This document shows positions 51,101 to 63,300 of a stretch of 64,000 nucleotides of DNA, in pieces (the first letter of the stretch is position 1; each line of letters opens with the position of its first letter). The position numbers were made by a program, and so were the translations under genes. A model generated the notes under the pieces. That model did no database searches. It was not told where the DNA came from and was given only the letters and a program-made list of their open reading frames with translations. This DNA comes from Psoroptes ovis (taxonomy: Eukaryota > Arthropoda > Arachnida > Sarcoptiformes > Psoroptidae), in the NCBI GenBank assembly GCA_002943765.1, contig PQWQ01000006.1, forward strand, positions 2,852,001-2,916,000, given 5' to 3'.

Positions 51101-54100
51101 ATTATTATTGTTAATATTATTAAGATTTTGATCAGTTGTTTGTCTTATTGAATTTGTTTCATAATTCATGGATACATTAATAGCTGCACTTCTTTCTTTA
51201 GCGATTTGTTTACATTCTTGTAATATACCAATAATTTCATCGATTTCTTTGGCAGATACCGATTTGATTCTTTGATATAGCGATTTTGATAATTTGCTGC
51301 CTATGATCAGCTTGAATTTTTCTTGTATTTCTTTCTGTGCACCTGACAGAATCAATCTTCTATGAGTTTTTTCGATATTTTGTACTAGTCTATCAATTTG
51401 ATTTTCATTGAGTTCGTCTTCGATGGGTTTTTCTTTGTTAAAATCTTTTAATATCAAATTGAATAATTCGTTTTCATTGAAATAATGTTCTTTCAATTTA
51501 AGTTTTGCTTGTTCGTAATAATTGGTACCGTATATTCCATCGATGAGTCGAATCGATTTGTCATCGAGTTTATCTTTCAAGATGTTCAATTTTATTACTT
51601 CAGGTAAATTTAATTGGTCTAATAAGTTTTCTAATGGTGTAAAAAACTCACGAAAATTAAGAAATTCACCATCAAATTTTTTTTGATATTTTAATCCTTT
51701 AAATATTAGACTTTCGTTATAATGACCAAAATTGTTATTATTCAAATTTGCCATTTTTTTTTCAATAATTTTATTTCAATTTTTGCAGCTATATTAATTA
51801 ACCAAATTACTGATCTTGCTGGCTTATCATAAAAAACACAATTTTAAATTTTGTTTTAATAATTTTTATTTAATCTTATTTTATTTTCAATTATTTTGTT
51901 AATTTTATATTTTTTCTACCTTGTGTGGTAGTTGATTCTCAGAATTGGAATGCCTGATGCAATGTTAATTTTTAACATTGCAATATTTCAACGGTTTTTT
52001 GGGGGATATTCACAAAAGACGAATTTCATGATTTTTAGACTTTATCATGACATACAAATCACATTTACCTTCAATACAATTATTTTCGATATATTCAATT
52101 GTACCGCTAGTCGAAGGACCATATGTACGCATTTTTAAATCATGAGTTGGATTAATTGTTCCACGATCCATATCCGATAATGAGCAAATATTGTTTTGAC
52201 TGTCATAATTTGCTGATCGGCAAATGAATTCATTTTCAGACAAACATGCTTGCATACATGCTTGTCGATTTGTTGCGCGTAAACGTTTTATTTCTTTATC
52301 TTTCAGTTCGAAACCTAGCACACGTTCAAATGCCCATCCTTTGTTCAAACATTTTTGATGATTTTCTATTTCATGTTCAATTATTGATTAGAAAATAGGG
52401 ACAAATATATTTTTGTCAAAAAAGTGATAAAAAAAATTGGTTACCTTTCAGACAGATTTTTTGAGCAAAAATAGTGAATACAGGAAATTGTGACGGCGTC
52501 AATACAGCTGTTTGATCATTTGCTGCAGTCGTTAACAATACACATAATCCAGTTTCAAAATTCAATGCCTTACATGTTTGATTATTATGACAACGATCAA
52601 TACAATCACTTAATTGCAAAATGCCCGGTATCATTGTGACTGTTTCGGCTGGCGAAGTTAATACATAACCAGTGATCAATTCAAATGTAATCAAACTATT
52701 ATCATCATTCGAACAATTTAGATCATATTGATTATTATTATTGTTGTTATTATTATTAATATTATTGTTAGACGATAGATCATCAGTATCTATTGTGAAT
52801 GGATGAGAAGAAAAATTGAATGAATGAATTGAAAAATGAACAAATGAATGAAAATATCGATTATACAATGCTTATAGTAGTAACTACAATAATTATTAAT
52901 GATGTTATGTGATAAAATCGTGATTTATAAATTACGTTTTCGAAAGATTTTCGAGTGAAAAATGATTATAAATTGATTGATTAATATATTTTTCATTGGC
53001 AACCATATTTGATATTGTTATTTAATGATAATGTATGGAGCTTGTGTAACATTATTAAATAATGATAATAAATAAAACATTGAAATGAACATTATTCATC
53101 GACACCACCGTCATTACCGCAAACAACCACAACAATGACAATAACAATCAATAATAACACAAAATATCGATTTGATCAATGGCAAATTCAAAGAAATTTA
53201 ATTTTTCTTTGACATTCAATTCGATACAATTCGGATTAACCTAATTTATTGATGATTCTATTTTTCTCATGTCTTTTCTTTGTGTATCGATTCTATTGAT
53301 TATTTGTTCAAATGTGTTTGTGTGTGAATCATCATCATCAATGTTTTTTGTTCAATATAAAACCAATGTAAATGGAAAGAATCATAAGATTATAATGAAC
53401 AATTGGATGAGAAAATGAAAAATCAGAACAAGGTCAAATTAAATTTAAGAAAAAAACAGCTAATACCGAATTCAAGCGAAAATTTCGACCGATTTTCTTC
53501 AAGAAATATTTGAAAATTTTAAATGAAGGTTTTTCGCTAAAAAATTCAATTCGAAAATATTTACCCCCCATAAACACATGCATATAAATATCTAATCATC
53601 ACTTCATCATAATCGATTGGTATTCAAACGGTATTATGTATGAATGAATGAACAGGCTAAAAAATATTAAATTTGAAAAATTTACTCAAACAAAATAAAA
53701 TTTCATCGTGTTAAAAATACAATCATTGAAGCATAAAGTGTAGATGAATAAATCATTTTAGAGAAAAATAATAGAAAAGTGTCAAATGTATTTTATATTT
53801 CTAAACATATTTCAATGCTTTTAAAGCAAGAACAAATTCAAAGATTATTTTTGACTGGATTCACTCATCGGCCTTTGATAATTTCGAAAATAATGAATTA
53901 ATCAATTTTGTCAACAAAATTTGAATGACAAACAAAAAAAATATGAAATCATTCCGACAAGAATCGGAAATATTAATGTCATCAGAATGACAAATTAATG
54001 ATTTGATAAAAATGTCATTCAAATAAAATTTTTGTACATTCTCGAAGAAATCAATTAATCGATTAACTGACCTTTGCATTTTGATTGAGAAATTTTTTGA

Positions 54101-57100
54101 AAAACTTATCGATTCATTTTCAATTAATGCCTCGATATTAGTCAAACAATCAAAATAGTAAATAAAATCAAACTAAAGTCAGAGAATAAAGCTTCAAATA
54201 TCGAAGAAGAAACAAAAACTAATTGACACCAGTCAAGCGTTTATACATTTAGAATGATATTTGAACTTCATCAGACTGATTCAAAACAAAACTTGATTAT
54301 ATTGAATTTAAAGTCGAAATTTCGGTTAATGGAAAAATATTTTTTTTTTACTTTTCAATTATCATTGAACAAAAAAAAAATTAACATCATCAACGATTGT
54401 ACCAAACAATGACAATGTGTTCAAGGTACAAATAAAAAAATTAAGCAACAATCACCAACAATGGTTTAATTTTTTTTTTCATTAAATTTTCTTTACGGAT
54501 ATTAATCACATTAAACAATGAATATGACAACAACATAACATAATGATGATGATGATGATGATGATGAAGCGAATGATAATTTTGGATGGTAAAAAAACAA
54601 TTACAACAACAACAGTGACCGAAAAAAAATAACAAGTAATCAAAAAGAATGGCCAACTCTGACTTGTGATAAACAAAGGAAGAAAAATCATTAAGAATAT
54701 ACAGAAAAAATCAAGAAAATATTCAACTTCATAGACATACTGGTACATCTTAATTCTTGATTCATAATTTTGTGTGATATATCACAACATAATAATTATA
54801 ATATCATTTTTATTGTTTTTTTCAAGTCAAATTAATATCAAATGCTCAAATATTATTTGATTACCATTATCATTTACTATTATCAATGTTAATATATTAC
54901 AACTCTACGCTGTGTGTAATCTAATGATGTGAATTTTTCATTTTTATCTTTCTCTTCATCATTTTTCTATTCAATTTTGATTGTGATTTCTGAATTCAAT
55001 TGTGAATATCACAAATTTTACGATAAAAATTTTCGTATTGAAAAATGATAATGATTATAATCTATTAGCAAGACAAGCACAGATTAAGTATGGCAAAATG
55101 CATAAGTTTAAGTATGACAAAATGCATGGTCAAGAATTGTGTGTGTGTGTGTGTGTGTGCTGATATTTTATATTTCAATTTAATTATTAATTAAAATAAT
55201 TAAGAATAAAAAAAATGTTTCCTGCTTTATCTTGGCTTATCCTGCTAAGAGATAAATATTCATCTTTTATCAGCTAAGGCTTAGATTCTAAGCACAAAAA
55301 GAACAGAAGAAATGTACTCAAAAGTCAAAGAATTATGATCAAATCAATTAAAATGGCAACAATTTTAATGATTATCCAACCATAACCGATTATTATTGTG
55401 ATTATTCTATTCATTCATTTATTTGTTGTTTAATTGTAAATCTGCAAAGACGATCATGCTGATGATCATCATCATAAACCTAAATATTTATGATCTATTT
55501 AAATTCATTTAATTTAAATATAATGATTATTTATTTTAAAAATAATTTTAATTTTTTTAATTATCATTTTGTTGAATAAATAAACAAACAAACGAAAAAA
55601 AACCAGTGCAACACTGATAATAATAGAAATAAAGCCTCATTATTAATTATAATGAACATGATGATCATCAAGATTTTTAAAAATAAGTCTTAGTCTAAAT
55701 CCAACCAGAGCAATATTGTACCCTTTTAATTTATATTTAAATAGATGATGATACATTTTTCATGTCGAAAATAGAGCTTGAATGTTTTGAGCTTGAGCTT
55801 TTCATTAAATTTCAAGGTCAAGATTGATTCATTTTATTTCAAGGATAAGTATTTTAAATGCCGTATATATGAAAATATAGAATCATGCTTATACTGTCAT
55901 GATTTAAATCAAAATAATGATAATAATAACAGTAGAAATCAGATAAGATTATCATTATCTTTATTTTTATCATTTGAAAATTATTATATCATATTTTAAT
56001 CATTCTATTTTTTCATAGCCTTCATTTTCATTGTTTTGTAGGTAAAAATTTACAATTAAAAAATAATTATAATAGCTTATATTGAAATAATGCAAGGAAT
56101 ACAGATAATCAAATGATGATAATCAAAATACGGAGCAAAACAAAGCAGAAACAATGGCAATATTTCTGTCTTGTTTTGTACTTCGTCGAAACGATACGGA
56201 ACAACGAAAATGATATTATTATTATTATTATTATCATCTTTACTAGATCATGACTATGGAATATGATTTATATGTATGAATTTATGTTCATTACCCGAAA
56301 ATACCTACCACCATTATGTGCTTCGACATTCATAAAATAAAAATTAATAATAATAATGAGGCTGATAATAATGATAATGATGATGATGATAAAGGTGCAA
56401 AATCATCAGTCGAAATATATTTTTTCAATTTTTGCATATCTGTGGCTGTTATTATCGTCATCATCATCATTATTAATATCTGTACCATTCTTTGACCGGA
56501 ACAAAATGAAAAATAATAATAAATTTATTTCGTGAAAATTTCATTTCACGATTTTTTTTCGTTTCATTCATTCATAAAGAAAAATATTTATATTATTATT
56601 TATTTATTTATATTTGTCATGTCATTTTATTGGATAAAATTTATTTTAATGAATACGAACAAACAAATGATCAAAGTATCATCATCAAAAAAGGTATTAT
56701 ACCTTTGACAATAAATAAGAATATATAATTTTGTCTCATTTCAATTTTTATAAGGTGGAAGGTTTACTATTCATATTCAATTATAATCGGATTTCTGATT
56801 ATTATTAAGAGTATTTTGAATAAAAGAAAGAGAATAAACAAAACAATTGAATCTAATATTATTAGAATTATTATCGTTATTATTTTATAATTAAATTGAT
56901 ATTAATTCGTTGGTGGTCATCATCATCATCGTCATGATCATCATCAATTATTATTATTATAAACAATTATATTATAAATTATTTGATAATCATCAAATTT
57001 GAATCAACTAATCATGTTTATATTGATACACAAGAATATTGCTATTTATTTTATTCCTTCCAAAATCGTGAATCGTTTGTATTTAAATTTTTGAATTAAA

Positions 57101-60100
57101 GAAAAATTCAAAGAAAATAAAATAATCAAATTTGAAAAAAAAATTTATAAGCTTAAACTCTGGTAAAAGGGTATAAATCTTTCAAAAAAGTAAGACAGGT
57201 AAACATATCAAAATATTGATTAATTGAATTGATAATCGTATACGAATGAAAGGGGAAAACTAATTATTTTTGAATAAAAAGAAATTTGAAAACAAAAACA
57301 AAGCAAAAAATTCGGATGCAATTCAGCTTCTTTTTGTTTGTTTGTTCAAATTAATGTTTAATCATGATTAATTTAATGAAAATCCTATTTAAAAAAACAT
57401 TTTGAATGTAAATAAATGAATGAAGAAAAACAGAAAAATTTGCCTGTAATAATTATGATTAAAGAGAATTTGGAAAACAAAAACAAAAAAAAAGTAAAGG
57501 AAAAACCGGAACAAACAAACGATGGACAAATTTTTTCAAACAATCATCATCATGATCATATTCATAAACATATTTTGAATTGACGCCACACCAAATTCAA
57601 ATAAATGAATTGTCATTATTATTAAAACAAAATGTGAAAATATTAATTGCATTACAATATTCAAAAAACGAACGAACAAAATTGATGTCAACATGGACAA
57701 TAATAGTAACAGCAGCGAATTTGATTTAACAATCTAGGACAAAATTTTGATACTAATCATATTTGTATTTACATTTTTACACAGGCTTATTTTATCTTCT
57801 GAAATGGTCAGTTTTTCCTGCGATCATTGATGTATAAATTGGAGTCAGTCATTAGAATTTTTGATTTAATCATTTAAAAACAAATAAATCAAACAGATTT
57901 AAATAAATATCGTATTTTATCTCATTCAAAATACTGATTTATTCATCGGAGATTAAAACATTTGATTGTTGGTTTTTTGTACAAACTTTTGTGTAGAAAT
58001 AAATGATTAATTCAAATCATCGGCGAATTTTTTCTCACATTTCATGATAAACAATTTTGATAATGTTTATGATGAAAAAAATGATAAAATCTTGAAATAA
58101 ACATGTGAATTTCTTAGATTAGAAATATTTTTTTTGTGAATTTCATCTCTATGATTGCATAATCTTTTCTTCGATTTATCTGTATGAAAACGGAATAAAT
58201 CAAATGCCAATAAATGTAATGACGAATCTCTGAAAAATTTCGTGTGAAATGATGAGAAAATTTTTTTTTATTTTTCTTCTCATTCTTCTTATGTCAATAT
58301 TCTCATTTGATTTATGAAAAAATGAAGCAAAACAGAAATGAATTTGATGAAATTCAATTTTATTTCAGTATTTTAGGTAAGAAGATGAAGTTTTTCTGAT
58401 AGGAGAAACACCTTCCTTTTTCAACTATTTTAATTTTCATCGAAATGATTGAAAATGATTGTATCTCGATAAATTTCTGCTTATCGCCATCATAAATGCT
58501 TGAAAAAAAAATTAAAATAAACATAGACCAAATTAATAAATAAACATCTCACACTAAAGGTTTAATCATTTCAAGTGGTCATTCTTTGCATTCTTGAATG
58601 AAATAATATTCAAATTGGCTTAGAATTTTTTTTCTGATCATTTATCTAAAAGATTGTTTAATATTTGAACATAATATTATCGTAATGATATTCATTGTGA
58701 TTCACACTTCAGATCTAATAAAAACTTATTGCTTCACACAAGCTTTTTGTTTGTGTTTGTATATGTGTGTTTCACATAATCAAATTTGAATTAATAATAG
58801 TAATCATGATTTTTGAATTCGAAGAAAAAAAACTAAATCATTTTGCCAGTCGATCCTATTTTTTTCATTTCATTTCATTTGATTTCATATCATCATTTGA
58901 ATTAGGCTAATTTGATCATGTTTTTTGAATTGAAATTGAAGATTTCAATATTTTTTTAGATCTACAGAAAATTATCAAAAAAAAGATGCACCAGATGTAA
59001 ATTGACCATAAATAATAATCATAGTAATAATAATATTGATTATAATGTTTGATTATGTGGTATCTTATCATCAAATATACAAATTGAAATTTGAGTATAA
59101 TTTTTTTGAACAGACACACACACATATTAAATCAATTCAAATGTCAAAAATTTTTTAAAACATTTCATAGCTTCAATGTTTTTGAATAATGGAAAAACAC
59201 CGGTTGTGAATCATTAATTTGATCGAATGGTCAATGATTTTTAAATGGATTTAATTTTTTTTCTTTGTTTTGTTTTGATGAAAGAAAGAAAATTCAAAAC
59301 AAATTTTAAAAAATAATTTGTATTGAACAAGTGATTCGAATAAGATGAAATAATAATGATGATATTTGATTGTTGTTTTAGTTGGGATTTTTTTTTTAAG
59401 GTTTTGGTTTTGTTTATCATTAGAAAATTTCTTGAGGGTTTGACAGGTTTTTACAATAATAACAACAACGACAGCAACAAGAATCAACATTATCATCATC
59501 ATCAATAATAATAATGATAAATAAATGGCTTGAAAAAGGTCACCATCCAAAGATAATAAATGAAACAAGATCATAGATTTTATTTTCTTTGTAATTTTTA
59601 TCAAACATCTTACCAGTAAACACAAACAATAAGTCTTTGTTTTACCCTTTTTTTTCTTCTCTTCTTTAAATTTTCTCAAAGACTTTCTTCATTTACATTT
59701 GATTATGATTTTCATCTCAATCATCATCACAGAATAAGATTTAAATGGATTTTATTTTTTGATTTTCAAACTTTAATCCTTTGTTGTTATGAATGGCGAT
59801 GAAAAATTATGTTCAATTGAATTTAATTTATTGTTTTTCTTTGCTTGGAAGAATTTTTCAATGAATGATTTATGATGAATAAAAACAAAAAAATCATTCA
59901 TTTATCATATTTGTTTCTACATTAAATGATTTATTAATGAATTTTTTATTATTAATTATAATTACTTTTAATTATGATTAAATAGAGTAATGATGGAATT
60001 CTTTTTAGTTTAATTATTTTCTCATTCAAATTCAAATGAAAAACATCATGAATCTTAATTGATTTTAATGAAATAAAAAATAATTCTCTTTTTTCACTTA

Positions 60101-60327
60101 CTTAGATCAACTTGAAATTGTTGCTGTGGCTGCTGCTGCCGTTGTTGTCGTTGTTGTTGGTGGTATTGTTGTTGTTGATGTTGTGCATGACTAGTGGTGC
60201 AAATTGAAACAATTAATAGACATTTGATTAAAATCATTATTATTGATCTTGATTTCGATGTTTCCATATTCATTGCTGTCACTATTAATGATGATGATGA
60301 CGATAATTTTGCTCCAAAATTTGACAT
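45135..60327 (-). CDS. PAN-PAN-PAN-ZP domain transmembrane protein
   Basis: Eight exons: 60327-60102, 52789-52445, 52365-52069, 48444-48172, 46678-46360, 46288-46143, 46074-45571 and 45502-45135, predicting 825 residues. Exon 1 (signal peptide near METSKSRSIIMILIKCLLIV, then Gln/His/Arg-rich) is joined by phase only, so it is less certain. Three phase 1-1 exons each encode a PAN/apple module (CIDRCHNNQTCKALNF; CMQACLSENEFICRSANY; CREKCLSSSYRCHSFDL). The ZP domain follows (ILCKSREMIARVQ; SNGCPTDIAIM; FRALVTPCLPSCEPVQC). A polybasic RRRRRR site (about 633) would serve furin-type release. The last exon adds a membrane span (GFIFAGTFFLLAQLVLLLTWACL) and a cytoplasmic tail. The plan fits arthropod Trynity/NompA-class proteins that link epidermal or sensory cells to cuticle. 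A retroelement sits in the third intron. Confidence 0.82.
46679..48171. other. ZP-PAN gene intron (PAN3 to ZP)
   Basis: 1.5 kb. Open frames on either strand are low-complexity and look like chance. A GC-richer patch near 48055-48095 has no coding likeness. Confidence 0.5.
48445..49435. other. ZP-PAN gene intron, part downstream of the LTR element
   Basis: About 1 kb of AT-rich intron with many ATC/ATT words and a polypyrimidine-poor acceptor at 48446. No gene is seen. Confidence 0.5.
49440..49667 (-). repeat. 3' LTR of the BEL/Pao-type element
   Basis: 228 bp, matching 51825-52052 base for base as far as I can compare. On the element strand it starts TGTCATG and ends TTATGATA, so only the 5' terminal TG is canonical. 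Confidence 0.9.
49625..51754 (-). CDS. Gag-protease polyprotein of LTR element
   Basis: A single 709-residue frame fills the element and ends inside the 3' LTR. Residues 20 to about 150 match the DUF1759 gag-type region of BEL/Pao elements (KFDGEFLNFREFF; LDDKSIRLIDG). Three zinc-knuckle-like motifs follow (CYFCNNNSHNTVDC and CHNCFKTNHRATDC are CX2CX4HX4C; the third is CSICLQKHHPLFC). A retropepsin-like DUF1758 domain carries the active-site DTG in YELMIDTGSNMNVM. The last 190 or so residues are Gln/Arg/His-rich with no polymerase or integrase motif, ending near HLRRGDVMI. There are no internal stops, consistent with a young, translatable element. Whether the short form arose by internal deletion cannot be told from one copy. 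Confidence 0.88.
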   Translation of the reverse strand: MANLNNNNFGHYNESLIFKGLKYQKKFDGEFLNFREFFTPLENLLDQLNLPEVIKLNILKDKLDDKSIRLIDGIYGTNYYEQAKLKLKEHYFNENELFNLILKDFNKEKPIEDELNENQIDRLVQNIEKTHRRLILSGAQKEIQEKFKLIIGSKLSKSLYQRIKSVSAKEIDEIIGILQECKQIAKERSAAINVSMNYETNSIRQTTDQNLNNINNNNNNITTAATMNRFICYFCNNNSHNTVDCRSQINPSEKKRIIQSRNLCHNCFKTNHRATDCRNVRRCSICLQKHHPLFCNNNSNNKINRNNNQNNNQNFLVTQSENNQSQSLSNLNESDNRDQQSNINETNFLAEISSDIFENYQLTTNETEIQDNNQQDGEDNKLYDELKIPQVKVQGKINNKHYELMIDTGSNMNVMTPSICNSLKLQPEKVNLDLILLGKRTKLENSVIATVKIGNIEKNLKFFVVEHLYDTIMLSRSSMVLFQLNIEPKNNELIAKQIYQKGMNSTETSMTKDNRMNQRSRNRSERYQQQQQNKENKYQKHSNDNRINKIFNSRPFQPMKPKTQPQQPPQNKIKSLTNPIHLAQHRRIHSGIKQFNDQSYQRRSNQCSQLHQHHRKPIVIKLHECHVKNDVNYQKTRNYKQMPLKDLPRTSKRETYDDFHYTDIKNFSRDKINKKARFRYQPIDAGIPTQHLRRGDVMIKSKNHEIRLL
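49668..49679 (-). other. Polypurine tract
   Basis: The element strand reads TAGGCGGGGGGA directly before the 3' LTR, the expected position of the plus-strand primer. It is the most G-rich run in this part of the window. Confidence 0.75.
51825..52052 (-). repeat. 5' LTR of the BEL/Pao-type element
   Basis: 228-bp partner of the 3' LTR; every landmark is offset by exactly 2385 bp. Its outer end is 16 nt inside the host intron. Confidence 0.9.
54543..54567. repeat. (ATG)n microsatellite
   Basis: About eight tandem ATG units inside the large intron. Confidence 0.8.
55139..55159. repeat. (GT)n microsatellite
   Basis: About ten tandem GT units, the only clear GT run in the window. Confidence 0.85.
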
Positions 60328-63300
60328 TATTTTTAGTATTTTGTTTTGTTTCAAATAAAAATCAATTTAATTATTCATTAAATTATATGGCAATGAAGTG
60401 TGGAAAATTCATTAGATTTTCTTAATATTGAATCACAATTTAAATGGAGATGAAAAAATGAATGTTTTATTAACAATTTATCAATCGAATTCAACGAATC
60501 ATTTGAACAAACAAAAAGATTTGGATTTGGAAAATTCTTATTTCAAAGATTTTCATTCATAATTGAAAATCTAATCGAATGTGGATATGATTCTCAATGA
60601 TCGACTAAACGTGTTTTGAAAACAAATTCGGATAACATTACGGTATTTATTAAGTTTTTGGTAACATTAATTTCGGTGAAGAATATTTTTTTTCTCTCTC
60701 TTCGATTATTCATTTATTTTGTGAAACCCTTTCGAGCTGTTACTTGATTTAGGTTTCGGGTAAAAATAGAGAAACGTATATTTGCACACTTTTTTTTATT
60801 TACCCATGCTTTGAAGGCGGTCGAAACGTACATAGCGTATTCTAGCGTGGAAACAAAATGTACAAAACATAAGGGGGTTTCTAGCTCTCTTTAACCTTGA
60901 CATTGAAATAATAATAATAATCATCATCAACAACAAAAAATAATGGTTATTTTTCAAAAAAGGTGATAATATTATATTTAGTAGGAATAAAGGATAACAA
61001 AGCGTGGATTGATTTCAAAAAAGAGATAAAACATTTGTCCAAACGTCTAACGGTAAACGTCGTTCTTTTTTCTTGTGATTGTCTTTGTATTTTTGTATTT
61101 GAATGTATTGGAAAAGGGTTATTGTACAAATTGTGTAAAGGTTTATTTGAGAGACAATTTTCTTCAATCGAAGTCACGGAAACGGATATCTGACCTTGAC
61201 AGTGACATTTTTTTCGCGGAAAACAATAAATTGTCTTGGTATTTCCTGATGAATCTTTAATTCCCAATTTTGACTAAAATTAGACTGAAATTTCAAGGAA
61301 AAAACCTCTTTGAAATACAAGAAACGGCGAAATTTCCATGTTCAAAGAAAATCGCTTGAAATTATTTATTTTTCATTTTCAAAGTATCCAAAGGATTAAA
61401 TTTTTTATTTGAATGTACTCATAAGCCATTATTTATGTGATATCATATATTAAACAAGATCAATTATTCGATCAAAGGATTTCGAAATTTTCGAAAATTC
61501 TTGAACTTTAAATTGGATTTATTTCTTACTGATCAGTTGAAAGATAATATGAACAATAAAAACTCTGATCATCTTTTGTGACATCATTTGGTTGTGTTGG
61601 AAAATAGGTTTTATGTTCATCATTTTGCTACCATTCATTTTTAGATCTTGATTTACAAGCATCAATAATTTAATGGATTATTTCAATGAAACGATTGTTT
61701 TCTTACTTTTTTTTTCGTCATAAATCTTAAAATCGACAATTTCTACCTACGAAATTATTGTTATTATCATCATTTTTCAATCTTTGTTTTGTTGATATGC
61801 AAACAAATGATGACCAAGATGATGATGATCAAGATTTATAGCATATTTTCTTTGCAAAATCTCAATTAACAATATGATTGATATCATTGATGGGAATAGT
61901 AATTTCCCTTTGATTTAGTTGTTCTTATCTCTTCTGAACAAAAACATTAATTATTTGGTCAAAAAAATTTTAAATGATTGCTTTTAGTTTCTTGTGTACA
62001 AATATTTTAATTATTTCATTTTCAAGCATAATTAATCATTAATTTCCATGCAAAATTAAGCATTTAATTAACAATTTTTCTTATTTAATGAATGTAATTA
62101 TTTCTTTCTTATTTTTGCATATCATTGTATTTGATAGAAATGTCCGACATCGACATGGTATGATCTCTGAAGGTATCTTTTTTTCTTGTGTCCATATTTT
62201 GTTTTTCAAATGTTTTACGATCATACAACGGTTTAATTCATGGTTTATGAAGAATTCTTTTTTTATTAATTTTATTTGAGCAAATTGTCTCTTATTCTTT
62301 TAAACTTCGTGCATATTCAAAATTTGAATATAAAAAAAAAATTTTAATCTTGAAATTATCTTATTGAATAGTTTTTTTACAATCAAATACATAATACGGA
62401 ACAAAACCATACCATACACGATCAATTTTAAATTATTTTTTTATTTATTTCCCCATTTTTTTATTTTTGATGATTCCTAATGGATTAAATTTGAATTTAA
62501 TTTCCTTAATTCCTATCTTTTCTTATTTCATTACCGGATTACATAATAATGATCATGTTTTTTCAATTTTAAATAAATAAATAAATGGATATTTATGCAT
62601 ATTCGATGACATTTTATATGCATTATCTTCTTTCATATTTGGCCAATCGATTTTAAATATTCAATATAATTAGATTCTTATTCAAATCGAAATTCTAATC
62701 CAGGAAAATGAATAAATAAAATCTTAAATATTCACCAAAGAATCATCAAAATAAATATCTTTATTAATTTGTATTGATGCCAAAACAAAACCAAAACATA
62801 AAAATTCAGGTTAATATATAAAATAAATAAACAAACTAATGGAAAAAAAAGGATTTGAAAAAACAACAAATTGTCGAAACATTATTTTTCATCATGAAAT
62901 GTTTTGACAACAGCAGCATCAGCACCAACAGCAACAAAAACAACAAATTGACATTTTATTATTGCATGTCGATTGTCAATTTAAAGTTTTTCGAAAGACA
63001 CAGAAAAAGTACTCAGTTTTGTATCTATTTGTGAATACCACATCCTAATTCTAATTATCATTATCGTTTTGTTTTTATGTTTTTTGTATAAGCACAATAA
63101 TTAGTAATGAAAACAAATCATGTAAAATAGAATTATTTAATAATAATAATTAAGCATGAAAAGTTCTTTGGTAAAATTTTTTGCCACGCATTGATGCAAG
63201 ATTTTATGAGGTTATGCTATTGCAATATCAAATAATGAGATAAATAAGGATAAATGAGAAAGCAATAAGCAATTGTTTCGAAAAATAATAATAATAATCA

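Larger units (their letters stand above)
49440..52052 (-). mobile_element. Compact BEL/Pao-type LTR retrotransposon (gag-protease only)
   Basis: The 2613-bp element is bounded by two 228-bp LTRs that I find identical by eye. It is flanked by a 4-bp TACA duplication (49436-49439 and 52053-52056). On the reverse strand the LTR begins TGTCATGATAAAG. The sequence before the 3' LTR is the polypurine tract TAGGCGGGGGGA (49668-49679). The interior holds one frame encoding gag-like and protease domains. There is no reverse transcriptase, RNase H or integrase, so it must be mobilised in trans if active. A primer-binding site directly after the 5' LTR is not obvious. It lies in the third intron of the ZP-PAN gene, in the gene's orientation. 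Confidence 0.9.
52790..60101. other. First large intron of the ZP-PAN gene
   Basis: 7.3 kb without a recognised exon. It contains (ATG)n near 54543-54567, (GT)n near 55139-55159, a directly repeated TAAGTATGNCAAAATGCAT word near 55088-55125, a cluster of GATA words near 55220-55290, and (ATT)n near 56211-56235. Several short open frames are low complexity. If exon 1 is wrongly joined, part of this is intergenic. Confidence 0.5.

Noticed and set aside
53861..54145. 94-codon reverse-strand frame as the ZP-PAN first exon
   Set aside because: No signal peptide; the 60102-60327 exon has one and the correct phase.
60947..61267. 106-codon reverse-strand frame
   Set aside because: Contains several Cys but no recognisable motif, signal or partner exon; left as unassigned.
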